Below, in pieces: positions 32,799-44,047 of a stretch of DNA of 64,000 nucleotides (position 1 is its first letter; each line of letters starts with the position of its first letter). The notes beneath the pieces were generated by a model, which was not told the origin of the DNA, did no database searches, and worked only from the letters and a program-made list of their open reading frames with translations. The position numbers and the translations under genes were made by a program. The stretch comes from Capra hircus (Eukaryota > Chordata > Mammalia > Artiodactyla > Bovidae). The stretch is from the NCBI RefSeq assembly GCF_001704415.2, contig NC_030817.1:52933550-52997549 (forward strand). Direction: 5' to 3'.

Positions 32799-34160
32799 CT
32801 ATTTAAAACTGAGAGGAAACATGTGCATCACCAACTGTTTCTGCAAATAAAAAACACACACAAAAAAACAAAAAACAGACCAGTTCCCTTCCTAAGCAAA
32901 TGGCAAACTCTACATGTTTACCAGAGTCCGACATTAGGTTCATTCACCACTAATATTAGAGTCAAAGGCTGGCAAAACACCATGGTAGGTTAGGAAGAAT
33001 GCCACTGAGGAGGCTTATTTTTGACTTATCAGCCTCTAATACCACAATTCCTAGGGACACGAGACTCCTTTCTGTCAGCTAAGTAACAAAGCAGTCAGTG
33101 TTCAGTGACCTTTGTACTAATAGTAATCAACATATTTCTCCTCCCACCCCCCACTCCCCCACTCCCTCAAAATCCCCTCAAACTTGGCAGCCTGGATTTA
33201 GACAACAGGAGCTCCTGGGTACCTGTACAGTATGATCTGGGTGACAGTCAACTTTTCCTCCCTTAGATGCTCCATCCTCCATCTCCATGTTAGCCCTGGA
33301 TTTAGCCTAAGTCTTTTTCCATCTGAAATTACTGAAACCTTGGAAGGGAGAGTGGCAGACCAAGAGAACCAAAGTTCAAGTTGCTAACAGAGAGGTGCTT
33401 GGCTGGCTAACTTTCCAGATGAAATTTGGTTCCACTTTAAAAGTCAAAGCTGTCATAAAAAACGCCACAGAAACTGACGATTTAGCTTATATCGTAGAAA
33501 CTCCTTCAAATTTAGAATTTGGCCATGAGCAGCTTAAAAAAGTAAAATAGGCCAGGGCAAATCAGAGAGGTCACCTGTGACTATTTCCCCCCTCAGTAAG
33601 TTATTTTAACTCAGACTCCATCCCACATTCAGTCAAGCCCCCGAAAGAGGTGACCTGTGTCTTACTGTATCAAGCATAGCATTTTCAATGTCTCCTTTAT
33701 CTCAGCTTCACTTCAGTGGGAGCCTTCAATTACGTTTTCCATTTTCTCATCCCCAGCTCTGTGGGCAGTTTGGTTGCAACAAACTATCTCAAGGCCAGTT
33801 CCCTCAAAATGTGCCTCACAAACCATGGTTTCCAGAAAAACACCCTGATGTACTTTCTGAAGTCTTCTGATCAATTATAGCAACAGATGCTGAAAGGCTC
33901 TCTACTCCCCTTTCCAGAGACTGAATACTGCACCTTTTGCTACAGTTTGAAGCCTCAATCAGTGGCTGTTCTTGATCCCGTGCAAGCCTTTTTGTGACCC
34001 CTCATATCTCATGGCCATCTTCTTGGCCCAAACAATTCCAGCTGGCCCTCTGACTCTTCTATTCAACACAGAAACGTAGGGATGCATCCTGCTGCCAATG
34101 GAGGCAGGAAAAGAGAAACACGGGTGTTTTTTTTTTCAGGTTTTATGAGATTCTTTGAAG
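32799..34160. other. Unique sequence, nothing recognised
   Basis: No repeat seen apart from short A-rich and C-rich runs (32848-32878, 33142-33165). The 60-63-codon frames are unremarkable. Confidence 0.5.
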
Positions 34161-34164
34161 GTTT

Positions 34165-34982
34165 CTCACGAGGTAACAGTCAAGGTGTATAATCTCCTGA
34201 GGGTGTAGTTAGGGCTGGAAGACCTGACACTAAGAAGGCACACTCAACATTGTGGCTTGATGCTGGTATTGGCAGGAGGCCTCAGTTCTTTGCTAGGTCA
34301 GAGGTCCCCAACATTTTTGGTACCAGGGACCAGTTTCGTGGAAGACAATTTTTCCAGAGACTGAGGGGGAGCATGGTTTGGGAATGATTCAAGTGCATTA
34401 CATTTATTGTATTAATGATAATGTGTATTTGCAGGTGATGCAGTGTGTCACCACTTCAGCTCCACCTCAGCTCACCAGGAATTAGATTCTCACAGGGAGT
34501 GCACAGCCCAGATCCCTTGCATGCACAGTTCACAGTAGAGTTTCCCTTCCTATGAGAATATAATGCTGCTGCTGATCTGACAGGAGGCGGAGCTCAGGTG
34601 GGTAATGTCAATGATAGGGAGCAGCTATAAATACAGATGAAGCTTGCTCACCTGCCACTCACCTCCTGCTGTACAGCCCAGTTCCTACCAGGCCATCTAG
34701 TCTGTGGCCCCAGGGTGAGGGACACCTGTGCTAGCTGAACTTCTGTGGTTGCTTGAATGCCTTCAGTGATGTGGCAGTTGTCTTCCCCCAAAGAGTGTGA
34801 TTCAAGAAGCAATTTCTGAAGCTGAAATACTATGTATACTTTGACTCAGAAGTTATACTTTGTATATTCAACTGGTTACACTGGACAGCCCTATCTAATG
34901 CGCGGGGTGGGGGATTACATCAGAGTGTGAATACCTGGAGGAGAAGATCACTAGGGCCATCTTACAGGTTGCCTGCCACAAA
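34165..34982. repeat. Old mammalian repeat (LTR-like), split by a hAT element
   Basis: 'taacagtcaaggtgtataat' and 'ttggcaggaggcctcagttc' before the hAT, and 'gcttgaatgccttcagtgat', 'agagtgtgatt' and 'ggccatcttacaggttgcct' after it, look like one interrupted ancient repeat. I remember the sequence pattern but cannot name the family with confidence. Confidence 0.42.
34299..34728 (-). mobile_element. MER1-like non-autonomous hAT transposon
   Basis: The left tip 'cagaggtccccaacattttt' and right tip 'gtgagggacacctg' are inverted terminal repeats of the MER1/Charlie3 kind. Subterminal 'cagtttcgtggaagacaatt' is diagnostic. 8-bp TSDs 'tgctag(g/c)t' are at 34291-34298 and 34729-34736, as hAT transposases make. 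Length 430 bp with no coding capacity. Confidence 0.82.
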
Positions 34983-35019
34983 TATATTGATATATGCCAA
35001 AAATTATGTGTGGTGTTGA

Positions 35020-35230
35020 TAACTAGTATTTTTTTTTTCATTTACTAGTTTATCATCATTATTCCACATCAGTACCATTTTACATCATCATTTTTAGTGG
35101 CTGCATAATATTCTATCATATGGATATACTAAAATTTAATTAATTATATAACTTTTAAACACAATCATTTTTTATATTTGCTTATCACATAATCAGTAAT
35201 GTGACAAGCATCTCCCTCAATTTATTCACA
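35020..35230 (-). repeat. Possible old L1 fragment
   Basis: 'agtggctgcataatattcta' followed by 'tggatatactaaaatttaat' resembles an antisense L1 3' UTR. Weak. Confidence 0.38.
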
Positions 35231-36500
35231 AACTACCTTCAAAGTAAATGTAGAGACAGGAGACAATGCTACCCAAGATAATTTATTCTCCCATAAATCA
35301 GCCCATAAAAATGATGGATATAAATCCCAGACACTTGGACTCTGTAATTACCATTTTATAAAAGGTCAAAGTGGAACTTAAAAAATATCAGCTTCTGTTA
35401 GAGGTTTAAAATTAATTTTGAAATGTTAACAAGAGCTTAAGGCAGACTAATCTACACATGCAAAGGCCTCTGTTTTCAGTTTTGGGGTGACAATTAATGA
35501 ACAGCTTTCTTTTAACTATTTACCTGGAGATCTTGTGACAACTAATTTGAAGCTTTTTCATTTTTATTACATATGTACATCTACGAGGTAGTTTTTCCCA
35601 ACGGTTTGGCTGTTTGCTGAGACATTCTAATCCTTGTATGCTGATTGAGAATATCCAGATACAGAAATCAGTGTTCAAAGAAGCACTCCTTAGGGCTACT
35701 GTCAGCTTCCTGTATTGCTGATCAGATGGTAGAGCAGTAAGAACTTTTGATTTAGATAAACTTTGAATTTATTAGAGATCTAATGAACTTATTTTCTGTC
35801 AATTCAAACAAGTGTACATAAGATCTCAAAACTTCAATCATCAAATGCATTCTCAAAGAGACTGTTGTCACGTGAACTCAGACAAGAAGAACTCAAGTCT
35901 CTATCACTCTGTTGCCATATTTACTCACATATTTAACTCTTGCCAAGGGGATTTGGGTCAATGTAAGAAACTGTAAATAGATATTGATATATCATAACAG
36001 AAGCTATTACTCACACTCTAAGTAAACCACTGATTCTATTTTACTCACAATTTTGCAGTGGCATCATTCCATGGAGGAAATTAGATTTTTACATATCAGA
36101 GCAAATCACAAAGCCCAAATGTCAACTTAATACATCAGGCAATTTCTTGTAGTGTTTATTTTGGGGGGAATGTTCTACACATATTTACTTAGAAAGCTGC
36201 ACGGGTCCTCCAAAATAAATAAGGGCTATAATTCTTGCCAAAAAACCCACAGTTCCAGAGAGCCACTCATCAATTTCTAGCAGCATTAATGAGGAAAGGC
36301 GCTGAGATAGTCATTCATACTGTCTTTATGATAAGAGTAACCTACAGGGCAAATCAAGATTAAGGACAAGGGCAAGACAAATGGCTTGGAAGACTCTCTG
36401 TCTCTCTTTTTTTTAATCAATCATTTGAAATCTGCATTTACTACCTAAAGTCCCTGTGGAGCCTTAGAACCTGGAGGGAAGAGTGAGAATTGGTACTAAA
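35231..36500. other. Unique sequence, nothing recognised
   Basis: AT-rich unique DNA. No repeat and no reading frame of note. Confidence 0.5.
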
Positions 36501-36504
36501 GACA

Positions 36505-36760
36505 TCACTGAAGTATTTTTTTAGGGTGAGTGTAGCCTCTTAAAAGGTACAGAAAGATCTTAAGTTCCCAGACACTGGGAAGATTCTCTCTGAGCTGGAG
36601 AGTTCTTTGCTGTGGGGACTGTTCAGTGCACTGTAGGATGTTTAGTAGCATTCCAGGCACTCTCTTGCCAGCTGTGACAACCAAAAACGTCTCCAGGTAT
36701 TGGCAAAGTTCTATGGAGAGGAAATTGCCTCTAGTTGAGAAACTCTGATTTGACAAAAGG
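36505..36760. repeat. MER20-like hAT element
   Basis: 'gtgcactgtaggatgtttag', 'tgtgacaaccaaaaacgtct' and 'ttgcctctagttgagaaact' match the non-autonomous MER20 element of eutherians. TSDs not resolved. In the literature MER20 copies act as enhancers in uterine cells of placental mammals; nothing here shows that this copy does. Confidence 0.62.
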
Positions 36761-36779
36761 ATACTCTGTCTTAAAAATA

Positions 36780-37232
36780 CATTTCATTCTTTTTTTAAAA
36801 TTGAAGCATAGCCTATTTACAATATTGTGTTAATTCCTGCTGTACAGTAAAGTGAATCTGTTACGCATACACACATTCTTTTTTATACTCTTTTCCGTTA
36901 TGGTTTATCACAGGATATTCAATACAGCTCCCTGTGCTACGCAGCAGTACCTTGTTGTTTGTCCATCCCTTAGATAATAGTTGTATCTGCTGATCCTGAA
37001 CTCCGAATCCAGCCCTCCTCCACTCCCCGCCCCCTTGGCAACCATAAGTCTGTTCTCTGCGTCTGTGGGTCTGTTTCTGTTGCAGAGATAAGTTCATTTG
37101 TGTCATACTTTATATCCACGTATAAGTGATATTATATGGTATTTGTCTTTCTCTGTCTGACTTACTTCATTTAGTATGATAAGCTCTTGGTCCATCCATG
37201 TTGCTGCAGATATTTCACTCTTAATGTCTTCA
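36780..37232 (-). mobile_element. L1 3' UTR, antisense (artiodactyl type)
   Basis: 'aaaattgaagcatagcctat', 'ccctgtgctacgcagcagta', 'ttctctgcgtctgtgggtct' and 'catttagtatgataagctct' give the antisense L1 3' UTR order. It is interrupted at 37232 by a composite retroposon. Confidence 0.82.
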
Positions 37233-38026
37233 GTTCAGTTCAGTTGCTCAGTTGTGTCTGACTCTTTGAAACCCCATGGACTGCAGCATGCCTGGCCTCC
37301 CTCTCCATCACCAACTCCCAGAGCTTGCTCAAACTCATGTCCATCAAGGCAGTAATCCATCCAACCATCTCATCCTCTGTCATCCCCTTCTCCTCCTGAC
37401 TTCAATCTTGCCCAGCATCAGGGTCTTTTCCAATGAGTCAGTTCTTTGCATCAAGTGGCCAAAGTATTAGAGCTTCAGATCAGTCCTTCCAATGAATATT
37501 CAGGACTGATTTCATTTAGGATTGACTGGTTTGATCTCCTTACCATCCAAGGGACTCTGAAGAGTCTTCTCCAACACCATAGTTCAAAAGTATCAATTCT
37601 TCGGTGCTCAGCTTTCTTTATGGTCCAACTCTCACATACATACGTGACTACTGGAAAAACCATAGTTTTGACTAGATGGACCTTTGTTGGTAAAGTAATG
37701 TCTATGCTTTTTAATATGCTATCTAGGGTTGTCATAGTTTTTCTTCCAAGGAGCAAGCATGTCTTAATTTCATGGCTGCAGTCACCATCTGCAGTGATTT
37801 TGGAACCCCCCAAAATAAAGTCTGTCACTGTTTCCATTGTTTCCCCAACTATTTGCCACCCCACGGATGGTAGCCTGCCAGGCTTCTGGTCCATGGGATT
37901 TTCCCACGCAAGAATACTAGAGTGGATTGCCATTTCCTTCTCCAGGGAATCTTCCTGACCCAGGGATCAAACTCACATCTCCTGCATCAGCAGGCAGATT
38001 CTTTACTGCTGAGCCACCAGGGAAGT
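37233..38026 (-). mobile_element. SINE-BovB composite retroposon in one TSD pair
   Basis: Perfect 15-bp TSDs 'ctcttaatgtcttca' at 37218-37232 and 38027-38041 enclose two joined parts. On the minus strand (sense) a Bov-tA head and partial Bov-A unit (38026 to about 37859) runs straight into the BovB ORF2 3' part (about 37858 to 37233), which ends in the BovB tail. The join lies within 'ggcaaatagttggggaaaca' (minus strand). An open minus-strand frame from 37933 to 37475 (152 codons) crosses it, reading BovB 'DFILGGSKITADGDCSHEIK' but no catalytic YADD box. A single TSD means it was inserted as one chimeric RNA. Confidence 0.85.
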
Positions 38027-38249
38027 CTCTTAATGTCTTCACCATATATTATATCTTTTGACAGGTATCAAGGTGGGGTACGCCTCCAAGTCAGAAAACA
38101 TGCCAAGGACCTATCTGAGGAGTCTGGATCTCCATGGTGGGATTTTCCCAGGATGTGTGGTTTCCATTTGCTGCTACCAAGTTCCACAGGTAGTTGATTT
38201 AAAATGGCCAGCTTGTGGGACTGTGCTTAGGCAAGGTGGATTCATTTGG

Positions 38250-38533
38250 CTACTGCTGCTGCCACTGCTGCTAAGTCGCTTCAGTCATGTCCGACTCTGT
38301 GCAACCCCATAGACGGCAGCCCACCAGCCTCCCCCATCTCTGGGATTCTCCAGGCACGAACACTGGAGTGGGTTGCCATTTTCTTCTCCAGTGCATGAAA
38401 GTGAAAAGTGAAAATGAAGCCGCTCAGTCGTGTCTGACTCTTAGCGACCCCATGGACTGCAGCCTACCAGGCTCCTCCATCCATGGGATTTTCCAGGCAA
38501 GAGTACTGGAGTGGGCTGCCATTGCCTTCTCCC
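38250..38533 (-). repeat. Bov-A2 dimeric SINE
   Basis: (CTG)n start and two antisense Bov-A units joined at 'gtgaaaagtgaaaatgaagc'. The 8-bp TSD 'tcatttgg' is at 38242-38249 and 38534-38541. Confidence 0.89.
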
Positions 38534-38544
38534 TCATTTGGATG

Positions 38545-40435
38545 GGTCCCTCTCAATTAGCTACATGTTATGTGGCTCCATGCCTTTGCTCATTTCTCTT
38601 ATAATTTGAGGCTTCATTTTAAAACAGTGCATTTCAAAATGATAAATTAAAGGGGGATAAAATAACCTTACGTAAAAAGAACTTCTGCTCTTCCCAGCAT
38701 GCAAGAAATGGCATTTACGAAGAACATTTACAAAGTCTAACAAAAGTTAGACTCTTCCAGTGTGCCACTGGACATAACCATGGGCAAAAGAACTTAAAAC
38801 AATGTTAGCAAGACCAAATATCAGTTTTCCTCTTACACAACAGAAAACACTACAAGGGAGACCAAAAGGCTTATTAAAGTTTCCTCCGTGCGATATAGAT
38901 TTCTTCCTTATCTGATCAAACTGTTTTCTCTCCCTTTCCTACTTACAAGCACAGAAATGATTCTTAACAAACTGGAAAAAAACTGGCAGTAAGTCTTTTA
39001 AATGTAAGCCTTTTAGTTTCTGTTGAGCTAGTAGGCAGGCCCAATTTATAACACTTCATAATCCACTTATTGTATATTTGACCCAACTGAGATAAAAATG
39101 TTAAAGTAGGAAGTGAATTTAACTGCATTTAATTTGGAATCCTTGCATCCCCTTGCTGACGCCACAATGTGCTCTTGCCTTTTCTTCACTCCAGATACCC
39201 TAGGGCTCCCACTGACAGTCCGGTTGTCTGAGAAGCTCCCTTTGTGCCACTGCGGCGGTCTATCCAAGATACCACCTCCCCACAAACCAGACAGCAGAGG
39301 GCAGATAGCCTGAACACATGAGGCTCCCCATCGCCACAAGCACAGGCCTTCGAAACTGACTGCTAGCCATACAAGTTGCCTTTGGGTCACCTGCCGTACC
39401 AGGGGAGCGCTGATCTCCTTCCACCTGACCGAGAAACCCTCATCCAGCCCCTGGCTTCTTCCACCCTTCTGCCACATTCTCGCTAGCCAGGGGGAAGAAA
39501 AGAACTTCCTTACAGACTTTGTCTTCTGATCTCGCCAGATGGTAGATAAATAAGTAACAATAGAGAGGAAAAACATACTTGTTTTTGCTTAATGATACAC
39601 TGATAGTGTGTGCTCTTGTCAAAGGAAACAGACAAACCTCAAGAGCAGACAAGAACTCACAGCACAGTGGGAGGAAGGCCTGGAGTGAGGAGCTCCTGCT
39701 CTGAGCCTTGGGTTTTCACTGCATAGAAGACTGGAAGCAGTCAGGAGAGCTTTGAGAGCTTTGGAGACGTCAGGGAAACTCAAGGCATTATGCCAAAACA
39801 AAAGATTTCTATCCTCTAGGGATGACACTGATATTCCCTAGTGGAGTGACCACCTGTAAACAAAACTCAAATGTGAGTTTTGCTTGAAGGTAATGATTAC
39901 ATAACGCCAACTAGATGGACCTTTTTAGATAGAAGAATTTGTGAGCCACCTTTTCAGAAATTTCTACTTGGTGAAATTTTTCTGACTGTTGCCAGGAAAA
40001 GATATGTCTGCTGATGAATCTAAACAAATTCTTTGGTCAGAAAAAGAAAACTGCATGAAAGTATGCATTTTCTCTTTTGCCTGAGCTGCCAGGAAACATG
40101 AAGCCCAAATCAGTATCCGTCCGTTTCATGTCCTTATCCCAGATGCTGTGGCTGAGGGTAAACCTGCTGGGGGTGCTTTTGAGAAACCATCTCTGTTCAG
40201 ATATTGATTTTGGTAAAATCCCAAAATAATATTGGAGATATTTAACCTCAATAGTAACGAGTAATTTTGACTTCCCTCTCAGATTTCACTTAGGTACAGA
40301 GAAGTTCTATAACAGTGATAAACTATTATCACTGATTCATCTGGGCATGTGGCTCCCATTTTGACAATATTTTGCCATTCTAGTTATTGAAAACGTATAT
40401 TTCTATTCCTCTCTTCTTTCTCTTCCTTGCTTTTT
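38545..40435. other. Unique sequence with unexplained 169-codon frame
   Basis: No repeat recognised. The minus-strand frame from 39576 to 39067 (169 codons) is the longest non-repeat frame in the window. It has no signal peptide, domain motif or similarity that I recognise and is probably chance. The 39130-39480 part is relatively GC-rich. Confidence 0.45.
39437..39466 (+). repeat. 30-bp direct repeat, copy 1
   Basis: Begins 'ccctcatccagcccctgg'. It is identical to 40817-40846 except for one base, while the flanks of the two copies do not match. Confidence 0.85.
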
Positions 40436-40439
40436 CAGT

Positions 40440-40570
40440 AAATAGAGTATGTGTTCTGTGCCCACAAAGTGCTGCCCACTAGGGATACAGGGGTGATAAA
40501 AACGCACTGAGGGTCTTCTGTGATGAACCCAGAGCTTAGCTGGGTGAGGGACAATAATCAAGTCATCTCA
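40440..40570 (-). repeat. Possible L2 3' end, antisense
   Basis: 'cactagggatacaggggtga' and 'aacccagagcttagctgggt' resemble antisense L2. Diverged. Confidence 0.4.
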
Positions 40571-41966
40571 CAAGCCAAACGGGAAAAGTTCAATGCTACC
40601 ACATTCTGCAAGAAACAGATATATGGCATGCTCAGAATACATAACTGAAGATCTGTCATAAAGAGAGCAATCAAGGAAGTGAGGAAGTGATGACCGAGCT
40701 GAGTGAAAAGGAAGAGTAGAAGTTTGCTGACAATGAAAAAAGAGAGATAGTATTCACAGAGCGCAAAATAATTCCACATATATTACTATATTTAAACTTC
40801 GCATGTTTGCATTGAGCCCTCATCCAGGCCCTGGCTTCTTCCACCCAGAGACAGACTGGTAGCCCAAAAAGGGTAAGGTACCTGACGGAAAATCATAACT
40901 TGTAATTAGTTAGGGTTTCAATGTTTACATTGTTACAAACGTCTTGGTGGCATTATAACTAACACTATACATAATGTCACATAAATATGAACAAAACAAC
41001 CTTTTAGACATTCATTTCTTTCTTCCTTTTTGGAAGGTGGGGTTGCAGTTTGGAGCAATGTTGATTCGTTTATATTATAGTCTCAGGATGACTGCGGGTT
41101 AGTACTAGAATACTACTTCCAACTTCATCATCTTACACGTGGGGAATCCTAAACACTACATTTTAAACATGTTACAATTCAGAGTCGTCACTACGTCAGC
41201 CCTCAGTCCCACTTTGACTTCTTTTTGCACACATCATGGATCAAATTTCAAAGATCACCCGCAGCAAATCTTAGGGTAAAATTCCACAATATGGTTCATC
41301 GGACTAGTGGAACTTCTCTCGCAAAACCAGCACCTTAGAGGAACCTGGCCACGCCACGTGGTGACAAGGTTCTGTGTCAGAGCATCCATGGCTCCTCCTT
41401 TGGGATAAATGGGAATCAGGACCTGCAAGGCAGATAGACCATGTTTTTTTCTAGTGTAATCCCAACACCTCTCTTCCAAGAGAGAAATGCATGCCAGGGT
41501 CAAAGAATTCAGAGACAAGATGGGTTTTTCTGACTGCAAATGATGGCTGCACTGATCACACCGCCTTGATCTACGCTTGGATAACCTTGACCTCTTGGTT
41601 ATGGCCTGTTCTCCTCTCAGCCCCTTTCGGAAGGCACTTGCATCTCCACAGCTTACCAATCTGAGTCTGAACTTTAATCATGCGCTGTTAAGGAGGAATC
41701 ACTTATATTTGAGGCATATTTTTTAGGTCCCTGAACTGTAAATTTATTTTCTTGAGACTGGGCCTCCAGAGCAGTTATGTAAAAACATAAAAGATACTGA
41801 AGAAAGGATCTAATCACTGGCAAGTGAGATTGTTAACATCAGTCTCAGAATCAATGCCTAGATTCATTCTTCAGTGGTCATTTATGATATAAAATTTTAA
41901 AATAATGTATGTGGATTCAAATTCAGGACTAATTTTAGGACAAAGTGGAGAGCCACTGTTGTTAAA
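40571..41966. other. Unique sequence, no gene recognised
   Basis: A minus-strand frame from 41659 to 41255 (134 codons) contains several cysteines but no zinc-finger spacing or other motif I can defend. No repeat seen. Confidence 0.45.
40817..40846 (+). repeat. 30-bp direct repeat, copy 2
   Basis: Partner of 39437-39466 with 29 of 30 bases identical, in the same orientation, about 1.38 kb apart. Confidence 0.85.
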
Positions 41967-42037
41967 ACCCAGGGATCAAACCCAGGTCTCCTATATTGCA
42001 GGCAGACGCTTTAACCTCTGAGCCACCAGGGAAGCCT
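41967..42037 (-). repeat. Bov-tA tRNA-like head fragment
   Basis: 'cccagggatcaaacccaggt' to 'gagccaccagggaagcct' is only the tRNA-derived head in antisense. The Bov-A part is missing. Confidence 0.77.
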
Positions 42038-42179
42038 CTAAATGATGATAGAGTCATTTAAATAAGAAAAAAGTAAAACTATTGACGAATCAATTTCTTA
42101 ATGTAAAGCCCTTAAGAAGTTAGGAAAAGAAAAAAAAAAATGGACACATTGACTTAGCTAAAACATCAGAGAAATAGTT

Positions 42180-42245
42180 AACCATTCTCATTTTCTGGTG
42201 AAGAAATTGAAGCTTAGAGAAATCAAGTAATATAGTTCCTTGACC
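42180..42245 (-). repeat. Possible MIR core, antisense
   Basis: 'tggtgaagaaattgaagctt' and 'agagaaatcaagtaatatag' resemble the MIR core. Confidence 0.4.
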
Positions 42246-42394
42246 TTGAACTTCTTAAATGCAAGGATCACATCTTCTTTATCTATTTATCCATCAGATC
42301 ATCATGTCATTTTGACAGCTGCAATCATGAGAAAACACTGTTGAAATTCAGCTAGACTACAAACAAATTTTTAAAAGCTTCAGATTTTCTCAGC

Positions 42395-42745
42395 TGAATT
42401 TTGTAAACATTATTGAGCATCACCATGCACTTGGCCACCCATCACGGGAGGCACAAAACACATGGAAGGCACAGTGTTTGGGTTTGGAGACTTTCCATTG
42501 TAGCTGACAAAAAAACTCCAAGTGATTCATACTGAGGGAAATCTATAAAGGAAGGGCATCAGCGTGTGCAAGGCAGCTGAACTACATAAAAGAATGTTAG
42601 ATTAAGTAAAAGAGAGGAAGAACTTTTGTGGAGTTAGGGATAAATGTTCAAGGAGGAGGTAGAGTCTTGAAATCAGACCTTCTGGAAGTGTAGGGAGAAG
42701 GTATTAAAGCTGGAGGAAGATCTGAGTCATGGTGTGTGAGTGGGA
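42395..42745 (-). repeat. L2 LINE fragment, antisense
   Basis: 'cattattgagcatcaccatg' then 'gagactttccattgtagctg', 'aggaggaggtagagtcttga' and 'agcgtgtgcaaggcagctg' follow parts of the antisense L2 3' UTR and ORF end. Confidence 0.6.
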
Positions 42746-43215
42746 CAGGGAGGCCCTGGCCTGATGAGGTCGATTCTTTGGTGGGGGGCAGGTAACAATT
42801 CTAAATCAGAAAGGGAGAACACAGGCTTGTTGCCTTGAATTACACCTGAGATGCTTGGTTTCAGTCAGATAAACACTTGTATATTCTCAAGGGAGCATGC
42901 AGGCATTCTGTAAGATGACAAATATGGCGGCATAATAGGCGATTAGGCACACCGTTTTCTGTAACTAAGAGACAACGGCATAAGAAGTTTGGGGTGGCGG
43001 CCAAGGGAGAACCCATCAGAGACAAATTTAGTTAGTGCCACTTATAAAGGCTAGTATTTTGAGTACCTTTTATTGGCTTAGTCTTAGTAACATGAAGACA
43101 GTATCATAGCTTGTTATCTCAGAAATATGAGAGAAAAGGTACTTTCCAAGAAATTCAGTCAATCTCCTCCCCCTTTAGGGGTTCTTAGGAGTATTACTTG
43201 TTTAGCTAGCTCACA
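42746..43215. other. Unique sequence, nothing recognised
   Basis: No repeat or supported reading frame. Confidence 0.5.
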
Positions 43216-43219
43216 GTCC

Positions 43220-43345
43220 CATAATTATAGAATGTTAGTGCTGGAAGAAACCTTAGCAAGTGAAGTACAATCCCTGTACTTAAAAGAGAAGGTGACTGTG
43301 ACCCAGAAAGGCTATATGCTCCCAAGGTGACACAGCTAATTAGAA
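43220..43345. repeat. Old MIR-like repeat
   Basis: 'atagaatgttagtgctggaa' leading to 'ggtgacacagctaattagaa' is a common ancient mammalian repeat pattern. Family not resolved. Confidence 0.4.
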
Positions 43346-43524
43346 GCCATTACGTTTTATTTCCCTGGATCAGGGTAACAAGCGCTTCATATTCTGCTAT
43401 AGGCTGAGTCCAGTTTAGTAAAGAACTTTCCCCCTTAAACAAATAGACAAGTCGCTACACAATAATTCTGTTGACACAGACTTTCTTCCTTCCATGAAGT
43501 TTGATCCCAATTTTCCCTTTTATT

Positions 43525-43635
43525 TAGGGCTTGAGGATGACATCTTATGCATTTCTGTGGACTCAGGACTTAGCATTATGTACGACAGATACCAAGCATC
43601 AGTATGTTTTTGTTGAATTGAGCTGAATTTGAATC
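43525..43635 (+). repeat. L2 LINE 3' end
   Basis: 'agggcttgaggatgacatct' and 'gatagata'-like spacing before 'tgttgaattgagctgaattt' weakly match the L2 terminus. Confidence 0.42.
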
Positions 43636-43751
43636 ACTGGTTTTCATCCCCTTGCTCTCGGGGACTTTGATTACAATATTTTGTTAAAATAAAAGAATCA
43701 TCAGATCATTAAACTGGAAGCAATCAGAGAGATCAATCCTCTTTCTGTAAG

Positions 43752-44047
43752 AGATGACACTCCTACTCTTTGTGACCCCATGTTCTATCCAGTCCATGGA
43801 AATATCCAGGCCAGAATACTGGAGTGGGTAGCCTTTCCCTTCTCGAGGGGATCTTTCCAACCCAGGGATCAAACCCAGGTCTCCCGCATTGTAGGTGGAT
43901 TCTTTACCAGTTGAGCCACAAGGGAAGCCCAAGAATACTGGAGTGGGTAGCTTATCACTTCTCCAGTGGATATTCCTGATCCAGGAAATGAACTGGGGTC
44001 TCCTGCATTGCAGGCAGATTCTTTACCAACTGAGCTATCAGGGAAGC
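43752..44047 (-). repeat. Two-headed Bov-tA SINE
   Basis: Antisense: Bov-A plus head (43752-43930), directly followed by a partial Bov-A plus a second head (43931-44047). The junction 'cccaagaatactggagtggg' is the complement of the one at 12204, so both copies come from the same dimeric source form. TSD unclear. Confidence 0.82.
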
